Source: Anaerolineaceae bacterium
GTDB lineage: Bacteria; Chloroflexota; Anaerolineae; Anaerolineales; Anaerolineaceae
Reading direction: 5' to 3'
Length of the DNA: 64,000 nt
Assembly: GCA_017417055.1 (NCBI GenBank)
Contig: JAFPZX010000185.1
Coordinates: 1-64,000, forward strand
A program made the position numbers and the translations under genes. Numbering within the stretch: position 1 is the stretch's first letter; the number at the start of each line of letters is the position of its first letter. Below are positions 58,510 to 64,000 of this stretch, piece by piece. Below the pieces are notes generated by a model. The model saw only the letters and a list, made by a program, of their open reading frames with translations, made no database searches and was not told where the DNA came from.

Positions 58510-61236
58510 ATGAAAAAGGTTTTTGTTGCATTTTTGACTGTATTTATGATTTTGTTGGCAATTGTTGCTGTACAAGCATATGCAGTGCCTCTGATGCCGG
58601 CTCTCCAGGTAGCAGAAAATGAAGTTTCTGTTACTGTTACGATTCCAGAGTCTGACGAAAACAAGAAAGGGGACGTAAAAGAAGATCAGGATGAGGAGGA
58701 AGTTATTTCTGACACAGAAACAGAGATAACCGAAGAACCGACCGAAACCGAAGAAGTTGTTGAAACGACCGAAGAACCGACCGAAACTGAAGAAGTTGTT
58801 GAAACGACCGAAGAACCGACCGAAACTGAAGAAGTTGTTGAAACGACCGAAGTACCGACTGAAACTGAAGAAGTTGTTGAAACGACTGAAGTTCCGACCG
58901 AAACCGAAGAAGTTGTTGAAACGACTGAAGTTCCGACTGAAACAGTGACCGAAGTGGTTGTTGAGCCTACTGAAGAGCCAACCGAAATCCCAACGGAAGT
59001 TCCAACGGAAGTAGTCGATAGAGAAGTTTTTGTTACAATCAAAGGTAACACTGCATATGCAGCTTATGATGGAAATCGACATGTTGCCAGCGGTTATACT
59101 GTGACAGAAATCAGCAATAGCGCATATACGGAAAACGATTTTATCTTTACCGGACAGGCGTATGTTGAAATGATTGATGCCGGTGTCTCCTATATGGGCT
59201 TAACCGGTGATATGTTTATCAACAAAAACAACCAATTCGATGTCTATTTTGAAATTGAAGACGGTTATGTGGAAGTTTCCCCGATAAATGTTGAAATTGA
59301 AGTTATCGGCGTAAATGAAACCACAGAATATGACGGAAATACACATGTCGTTGAAGGCTATACTTTCCGACAAATTTTCCCGATTGGGATGGATTTGTAT
59401 GACGAAGATTCCTTTGAGTTTTTAGGAAATGCGCATGCTGAAAGAAATGAAGCCGGTATCAGCTTTATGGGACTGAATGGCAGTTCATTCAGAAATATCA
59501 ATCCGAATTTTGGCCGGGTTCTGTTCCATGTCACTGATGGTTATATTGAAATTACTCCATCAGAAGAAATGTACGAGGAACCTGTTGAAGAAATAATTGA
59601 ACCGACCGAAGAACCGACCGAAACCACAGTTGATGAAACCGTGGAACCGACTGAAGAACCGACCGAAACCACAGTTGATGAAACCGTGGAACCGACCGAA
59701 GAACCGACCGAAACCACAGTTGATGAAACCGTAGAACCGACAGAAGAACCGACCGAAACCACAGTTAATGAAACTGTGGAACCGACCGAAGAGCCGACTG
59801 AAACCACAGTTGATGAAACTGTAGAGCCGATTGAAGAGCCGACTGAAACCACAGTTGATGAAACCGTGGAACCGACTGAAGAGCCGACCGAAACCACAGT
59901 TGATGAAACTGTGGAACCGACTGAAGAGCCGACCGAAACCACAGTTGATGAAACTGTAGAACCGACTGAAGAGCCGACTGAAACCACAGTTGATGGAACC
60001 GTGGAACCGACTGAAGAGCCGACCGAAGAAGTTACAGTTCAGACAATAACACTCTCAGCCGAAACGGTGATTTATTCCGCGGCGGATGAAGAATCTGAAG
60101 TTTTGGTAACACTTGAAGAAGACGCAGAGTTTACTGTCCTGAATAAGGATGAATCCGGTTGGGTTGAAATTCAGCTGAGCGATGAAGTTTCCGGATTTGT
60201 GAAGACTGAACCCGAAACTGTTGAACCGACTGAAGAACCGACCGAGGAAATTGGCGAACCGACTGAGGAACCGACTGTCCAGACAATAATACTCGCAGCC
60301 GAAACAGTGATTTATTCCGCGGCGGATGAAGAATCTGAAGTTCTGGTAACACTTGAAGAAGACGCAGAGTTTACTGTCCTGAATAATGATGAATCCGGTT
60401 GGGTCGAAATTCAGCTGAGCGATGAAGTTTCCGGATTTGTGAAGACTGAACCCGAAACCGAAACAGAAGAACCTGTTGAAGAAGTTACTGAAACTCCTGC
60501 AGCTGAGGAACCTGTTGAAGTTATTTTGCTCACTGCCGGAACGAATATCTATTCTGATGCTGATGAAGAATCTGAAATTCTGAAAGTTTTGGAAGAAGAT
60601 ACCGAATTCACTATCGTCGTCAACACTGAACTTGAATCTGATTGGTTGGAGATTCAGCTGGATCCGGAGACTATCGGTTTTGTTGTGAAACCGGAAGAAC
60701 AACCGGAAGATGTGGATGAAGATGAAGAAGTCAGCGATGGAAAGATCGCTGTAACCGCGGGTGTCAATGTTCGTGCAGCAGCTGATGGGATGAGCGAAAT
60801 TATCTATACTTTTGAAGAAGACAGCCGCGTAACTGTCGTTTCAAAAGAAGGTGACTGGCTGCTGATCGAAGGTGATGGTGTAACCGGTTATATCTTTGCA
60901 GGTGATGTGAAGACCGATGATGAAGAAAAATCTTCTGAAGATGATGGAAGAAAAGTTACAATTTTCACTTCCCGTCGTATTGTTATGCCGATGGGGTCTG
61001 ATATTGAATTGACTTCCCTTTTGGAAGGTTTTGAAGAAAGTGACACCATAACGTATCAGTGGGAATGTGATAAGGGTCAGGGTTTTGAACCAATCGATGG
61101 AGCTAATGGAGATAGTTATACCTATAAAGCATCTGTTGAATCTCTTACCTGGGGTTTCCGCCTGAATGTTACTGTAGAAACAGAATCAGATTCTGTTGAA
61201 CCCGCTGGTGAAGAAGCTGCCGCTGCAGAAGAATAA
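58510..61236 (+). CDS. Exported repeat-rich protein with SH3 domains
   Basis: A 908-residue secreted protein with a signal peptide (about 1-25, ending Ala-Tyr-Ala) and no transmembrane or LPxTG anchor at the C-terminus. A first stalk of 13-residue Glu/Thr/Pro repeats (about 74-150) precedes two related MBG-like domains (about 175-260 and 265-350, each with Tyr-Asp-Gly-Asn-x-His-Val), a second stalk of nine 15-residue repeats (about 364-498), four bacterial SH3 domains (about 510-805), the first two almost identical, and a C-terminal Ig-like domain. The acidic stalks make the protein strongly negative. It probably binds the cell wall or a neighbouring surface. GGAGG precedes the ATG and an intrinsic terminator follows, so it is monocistronic. 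Confidence 0.85.
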   Translation: MKKVFVAFLTVFMILLAIVAVQAYAVPLMPALQVAENEVSVTVTIPESDENKKGDVKEDQDEEEVISDTETEITEEPTETEEVVETTEEPTETEEVVETTEEPTETEEVVETTEVPTETEEVVETTEVPTETEEVVETTEVPTETVTEVVVEPTEEPTEIPTEVPTEVVDREVFVTIKGNTAYAAYDGNRHVASGYTVTEISNSAYTENDFIFTGQAYVEMIDAGVSYMGLTGDMFINKNNQFDVYFEIEDGYVEVSPINVEIEVIGVNETTEYDGNTHVVEGYTFRQIFPIGMDLYDEDSFEFLGNAHAERNEAGISFMGLNGSSFRNINPNFGRVLFHVTDGYIEITPSEEMYEEPVEEIIEPTEEPTETTVDETVEPTEEPTETTVDETVEPTEEPTETTVDETVEPTEEPTETTVNETVEPTEEPTETTVDETVEPIEEPTETTVDETVEPTEEPTETTVDETVEPTEEPTETTVDETVEPTEEPTETTVDGTVEPTEEPTEEVTVQTITLSAETVIYSAADEESEVLVTLEEDAEFTVLNKDESGWVEIQLSDEVSGFVKTEPETVEPTEEPTEEIGEPTEEPTVQTIILAAETVIYSAADEESEVLVTLEEDAEFTVLNNDESGWVEIQLSDEVSGFVKTEPETETEEPVEEVTETPAAEEPVEVILLTAGTNIYSDADEESEILKVLEEDTEFTIVVNTELESDWLEIQLDPETIGFVVKPEEQPEDVDEDEEVSDGKIAVTAGVNVRAAADGMSEIIYTFEEDSRVTVVSKEGDWLLIEGDGVTGYIFAGDVKTDDEEKSSEDDGRKVTIFTSRRIVMPMGSDIELTSLLEGFEESDTITYQWECDKGQGFEPIDGANGDSYTYKASVESLTWGFRLNVTVETESDSVEPAGEEAAAAEE
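58729..58962 (+). repeat. 39-bp coding repeat, first stalk
   Basis: Five full units of 39 bp (58729-58923) and a drifted sixth encode Thr-Glu-(Glu/Val)-Pro-Thr-Glu-Thr-Glu-Glu-Val-Val-Glu-Thr. Differences are mostly synonymous or Glu/Val swaps. Confidence 0.9.
59599..60003 (+). repeat. 45-bp coding repeat, second stalk
   Basis: Nine exact-length 45-bp units encode Glu-Pro-Thr-Glu-Glu-Pro-Thr-Glu-Thr-Thr-Val-Asp-Glu-Thr-Val with rare changes (Asp to Asn, Thr to Ile, Glu to Gly). Period is exactly 15 codons; copy number is likely to vary. Confidence 0.92.
60034..60460 (+). repeat. Duplicated SH3 module
   Basis: About 180 bp coding for an SH3 domain (Glu-Thr-Val-Ile-Tyr-Ser-Ala-Ala-Asp-Glu through Gly-Phe-Val-Lys-Thr-Glu-Pro-Glu) occurs twice about 240 bp apart with only a few differences, indicating a recent duplication inside the gene. 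Confidence 0.85.
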
Positions 61237-61259
61237 AAATATAGTTCTGAATTAAAGAG

Positions 61260-61293
61260 CTGCCGCACAAATTATTTGTGCGGCAGAATTTTT
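61260..61293 (+). terminator. Terminator of the surface protein gene
   Basis: CTGCCGCACAAA (61260-61271), TTA loop, TTTGTGCGGCAG (61275-61286), then AATTTTTTT. Strong intrinsic terminator, 24 bp past the stop. Confidence 0.93.
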
Positions 61294-61515
61294 TTAATTG
61301 TGCTGTAAACTCTGGATGTAAGGAATAAGAAGCGAATGGGTAACCGACTATTGCACATTAAATTCAAACACTTAACTGCACTCTCCATTCTGAACTCTGC
61401 ACAATACTCACTTTCAATTCTTACCTCTCAAGTTTTCCCTTACTCTTTATTGAATGATTGCAAAAATTTGAGTTTATATTATAATGAAATCGGAGAAAAG
61501 GAGTGAAGAGAGACT
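61294..61515. promoter_or_regulatory. Spacer with promoter for the DUF389-like gene
   Basis: No gene. TTGCAA (about 61458), 16 bp, TATAAT (about 61480) form a probable promoter, followed by AAAAGGAG at about 61496. The left part is a string of low-complexity words (ACTCTCC, ACTCTGC, CTTACCTCTC) like those in other gaps. Confidence 0.5.
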
Positions 61516-62853
61516 GTGAACACAAGTGAATACGAAAGCGAAGCGCGGAAGCGTTATAAAAAACGCGGTCTTTATGAAGAACCGCAAACCCAACTGCAGA
61601 TTTATCAAAATGAATTATCTCATAAACTGATCCCTTCCATGGGGGACTATTTGCTTGCGCTGATTGCCGGGCTTTGTGCCGGTGCGGCGCTGATGTTGAA
61701 TGCTGATGCGTTATGGATTTTTGCGGCTGCACTGATTCCCTTCTGCGGTCCGTTTCTGGGGATTTCGCTTTCCTGTACAGCTGGATCGCTCCGTTTCCTT
61801 ATCAAATCACTTGGCAAATTTCTGTTGGCTATGTTGTTGTTTCTGATTGGGTCTTTCCTTATGATCCTGATTCTGCGTGGAAATCACATTCCGAATGAGG
61901 CGGTACCGGAATTCTTTTCCCACTGTAATCTTTATGCTGTTCTGGCGTCCGCTGTGAGTGCGGTTGTTTGTGTGATGCAGCTCAAGCGTGGAAATACAAC
62001 CGCACTGGGTGCATTCAGCTCGGTGATGATGGGTTTTGTGATGGCGCCGCTTACGATTGCTGCCTGGGCGTTGCTCAGTGGCAACCGCCACTGGATGCTG
62101 CCGTCATTGGCTACCGGTTTTTTGTATGCTCTGATTGACCTGATGACAGCCGCTGTTGTATTTTTCCTGATTCGTGCGGGGAGTCCGACAGTACTCGCGG
62201 TTGTAATGAGCCTGATACTGGTTATTCCGGGTTTTTGGGCTGCGGCTGCGGGGCTGGATATTCTCCCTTCCTCTGTTCGTGAAAAATTTGTACAAAAACA
62301 GGCCGAACTGCAGCAGAATATAGGTCTGGTGACGTTTACACCGACAGCTACACCAACTGCAACGGCTACAAATACGCCTACGATGACGCCAACGAATACG
62401 GCAATCTTCACGCAGACGCCGACAGGAACACCGGTTACACCGTCTGCCACAGCAACAAGCACCGCGACGGGTACGCCGACGATGACACCGACCGCTACCA
62501 ATACGCCTGTCACACCCACACCGACGCAGACCTTCACCGCGACGTTAACCCCTTCGATCACCCCGACACGGACGCTGATTCCCACCATGACGCCGACAAA
62601 GACGAAAGTGATGACGCCGACACCGATTTACGGGATCGTGAGTGTAAAGGGTGATACCGGGGTTCTTGTCAGAAAAACGCCGGCTTTGGAATCGGATGTG
62701 ATAAAAGGAATTTATAATAATGCTGTATTGGAAATTACCGGTCAAACTGTATATGCTGATGGATACAATTGGATAAGCGTCAGAACAAATGAAGGCTATG
62801 ACGGCTGGGTTACAGTCGAAGTTCTGAAGACAGCAACACCGAGTCCGGACTAG
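61516..62853 (+). CDS. DUF389-like membrane protein with Thr/Pro stalk and SH3 domain
   Basis: A 445-residue membrane protein from GTG 61516. Residues 40-255 contain about six to seven membrane helices with the DUF389 feel (Leu-Leu-Ala-Leu-Ile-Ala-Gly, then [11 protein letters not shown]). Residues 275-375 form a Thr/Pro-rich stalk and residues 380-440 an SH3 domain (Gly-Val-Leu-Val-Arg-Lys-Thr-Pro, then Gly-Trp-Val). The stalk-SH3 module resembles those of the kinase and lipoproteins in this window, whereas known DUF389 proteins do not usually carry an SH3 domain. Function unknown; a wall-sensing membrane protein is a guess. The DUF389 assignment is moderate. Confidence 0.7.
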   Translation: MNTSEYESEARKRYKKRGLYEEPQTQLQIYQNELSHKLIPSMGDYLLALIAGLCAGAALMLNADALWIFAAALIPFCGPFLGISLSCTAGSLRFLIKSLGKFLLAMLLFLIGSFLMILILRGNHIPNEAVPEFFSHCNLYAVLASAVSAVVCVMQLKRGNTTALGAFSSVMMGFVMAPLTIAAWALLSGNRHWMLPSLATGFLYALIDLMTAAVVFFLIRAGSPTVLAVVMSLILVIPGFWAAAAGLDILPSSVREKFVQKQAELQQNIGLVTFTPTATPTATATNTPTMTPTNTAIFTQTPTGTPVTPSATATSTATGTPTMTPTATNTPVTPTPTQTFTATLTPSITPTRTLIPTMTPTKTKVMTPTPIYGIVSVKGDTGVLVRKTPALESDVIKGIYNNAVLEITGQTVYADGYNWISVRTNEGYDGWVTVEVLKTATPSPD

Positions 62854-62925
62854 TTTTTTCAAAAAACAACTGACAGAGGTAAATTTACGTTATAATATTA
62901 AAAATGTTTTCTAAGGAGTTACAAT

Positions 62926-63225
62926 ATGGAAATCAATAAAAAAGCTGATGGTTCAAAACTTGAAGTTTCTCTTTCCGGAAGACTGGATACGACTACTGCG
63001 CCGGAATTTGAAAAATCGCTGAAAGAATCCCTTAACGGGGTGACTGATCTGGTGCTGAATTTTGCCGGTTTGGATTATATCTCTTCCGCGGGTCTGCGTG
63101 TTCTGCTTTCAGCTCAGAAAATTATGAATGCCGCAGGCGGTAAGATGAAGGTCGTCGGAGCGAATGATATCGTGAAGGAAATTTTTGACGTCACCGGTTT
63201 CTCTGATATTCTGACGATTGAATAA
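62926..63225 (+). CDS. STAS-domain anti-sigma factor antagonist
   Basis: A 99-residue stand-alone STAS domain. The phosphorylatable Ser lies in Asp-Tyr-Ile-Ser-Ser-Ala-Gly-Leu-Arg-Val-Leu-Leu (about residue 57), the SpoIIAA/RsbV signature, and Leu-Ser-Gly-Arg-Leu-Asp-Thr near residue 16 is also typical. It would bind and titrate an anti-sigma kinase when unphosphorylated, freeing a sigma factor. No partner kinase, phosphatase or sigma factor is encoded here. AAGGAG precedes the ATG. Confidence 0.88.
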   Translation: MEINKKADGSKLEVSLSGRLDTTTAPEFEKSLKESLNGVTDLVLNFAGLDYISSAGLRVLLSAQKIMNAAGGKMKVVGANDIVKEIFDVTGFSDILTIE

Positions 63226-63252
63226 ATCAAGGAGCAAATCAAACCGACATCA

Positions 63253-64000
63253 ATGAAGATTCATAAAATTGACCTTCATATACATTCGACTGTTTCCGAC
63301 GGGACCGATACACCGGAGGAAATTCTCGACAAAGTAAAGGCTGCCGGGATCGATTTGTTTTCAATTACAGACCATGATGCGATCATGGGCTGTGTTACCG
63401 TAAAAAAACACCTCGGAGAGGATGATCCTTTGTTCCTCTCCGGGGTTGAGTTTTCATGCCGGGACGAGTTTGGCAAATATCATATTCTCGGATATGGATA
63501 TGATCCCTCTTCCGGATCAGTGTATTCTCTTGTCGAAGAAGGACATAATGCCCGATTTGAAAAACTGGAACTGCGGCTCAAAGCATTGCAGGATGTGTTT
63601 GAAATCAATTTTTCTGATGAAGACAAAGCACTGCTTTATGAGTTGAATAATCCCGGAAAGCCGCATATCGCTAATCTGCTTGTGAAGTATGGTTACACAG
63701 ATACAAAAGATAAGGCGTTTGCGAATTATCTAAATCAATTAAAAATTCCGAACCTGCAGTTCCGTCCTGAAAAAGCAATTTCCGCGATTCTGGAAAGCGG
63801 TGGAATTCCGATATTGGCTCATCCCTCATATGGCAGCGGCGATGAGTTGATCCGCGGAGAGAATATGGAGATCAGACTGAAACGTCTGATGAATTTTGGT
63901 TTAAAAGGGCTGGAGGCCTATTATTCAAAATTTCCGCCTGCTTTGCAAAATGAACTTCTCGGATTTGCGGTAAAATATGATTTGTACGTAACCGCAGGCA
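63253..64000 (+). CDS. PHP-domain phosphoesterase, C-terminus missing
   Basis: The gene runs off the right edge after 249 codons; no stop occurs in frame. The PHP metal motifs are present: Asp-Leu-His-Ile-His-Ser (residues 7-12), Ile-Thr-Asp-His-Asp near 43, Glu-Phe-Ser-Cys near 73 and Ala-His-Pro near 195. This arrangement matches the TrpH/RNase AM group (YciV-like), which hydrolyses 3',5'-bisphosphonucleotides or RNA 5' ends. The start at 63253 lies 27 bp after the STAS stop with a weak AAGGAGC upstream (63230). Confidence 0.85.
   Translation, partial: MKIHKIDLHIHSTVSDGTDTPEEILDKVKAAGIDLFSITDHDAIMGCVTVKKHLGEDDPLFLSGVEFSCRDEFGKYHILGYGYDPSSGSVYSLVEEGHNARFEKLELRLKALQDVFEINFSDEDKALLYELNNPGKPHIANLLVKYGYTDTKDKAFANYLNQLKIPNLQFRPEKAISAILESGGIPILAHPSYGSGDELIRGENMEIRLKRLMNFGLKGLEAYYSKFPPALQNELLGFAVKYDLYVTAG

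Noticed and set aside
59541-59987. Antisense frame of Ser/Val/Gly repeats within the 908-residue gene
   Set aside because: Same cause: in-register 45-bp repeats leave the opposite strand free of stops.
51285-60003. Regularly spaced repeats that could be mistaken for CRISPR arrays
   Set aside because: The repeats are tandem without unique spacers, keep a 3-nt period and encode protein stalks.
1-64000. tRNA, rRNA, tmRNA and CRISPR genes
   Set aside because: I looked in every intergenic gap for acceptor/T-loop sequences and for repeat-spacer structure and found none I could support.

Overview
The window looks like chromosome from an anaerobic, probably host- or digester-associated bacterium, most likely of the Anaerolineae (Chloroflexota). 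The pointers are exported or membrane proteins with Thr/Pro/Ser-rich stalks (lipoprotein 12766-13575, kinase 50334-53087, PBP 55124-57394, membrane protein 61516-62853), bacterial SH3 domains, a lipoprotein PBP with a MecA-type N-terminus, a CIRCE-controlled hrcA-grpE-dnaK cluster and a stand-alone GMP synthetase ATPase subunit. The assignment is inference; no rRNA, tRNA or CRISPR array was found to test it.

Layout. 1-985: the start of a bile-salt-hydrolase-like gene behind a short HTH protein, an odd 146-residue protein and a GC-rich spacer. 985-12370: GMP synthetase, an MBOAT/SGNH polysaccharide O-acylation pair, an orphan GAF histidine kinase, a methyltransferase, MiaB, a YhcG-type nuclease and MutS2. 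12370-15960: an accessory stretch with a lipoprotein, an exported aldo/keto-reductase-like protein lacking the catalytic tetrad, an SDR, and copies of a 122-bp structured repeat. 15958-24429: a type I restriction-modification locus (hsdM, hsdS, hsdR) interrupted by a RelB/PIN toxin-antitoxin pair and an AlbA/Schlafen-like protein, with operator-like repeats inside it and at its end. 24642-29947: rpe, a 2-hydroxyacid dehydrogenase and dtd, then ROK kinase, fused folK-folP and a glutamine amidotransferase. 30170-33422: a four-gene peptide/nickel-type ABC transporter without a binding protein. 33603-43264: GT-C-like glycosyltransferase, HtrA protease, NYN-OST protein, DUF3048 protein, YbaK-like deacylase, aquaporin, glmM and nagB. 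43392-44011: a toxin-antitoxin locus whose PIN toxin carries two frameshifts. 44084-50088: hrcA-grpE-dnaK-dnaJ-prmA. 50334-64000: envelope genes: an SH3-bearing Ser/Thr kinase, udk-rsgA-PBP-maf, a 908-residue repeat-rich exported protein, a DUF389-like/SH3 protein, a STAS protein and a truncated PHP-domain gene.

Working together: O-acylation, PBP, glmM, SH3 proteins and the Ser/Thr kinase all concern building and sensing the envelope; the 16-24 kb region is a small defence island. Intergenic DNA is rich in dispersed hairpins with a GGGACAG/CTGTCCC core and in a separate 70-bp element with five copies; these, the degenerate AKR, and the repeat clusters within and after the restriction locus are the least explained parts.
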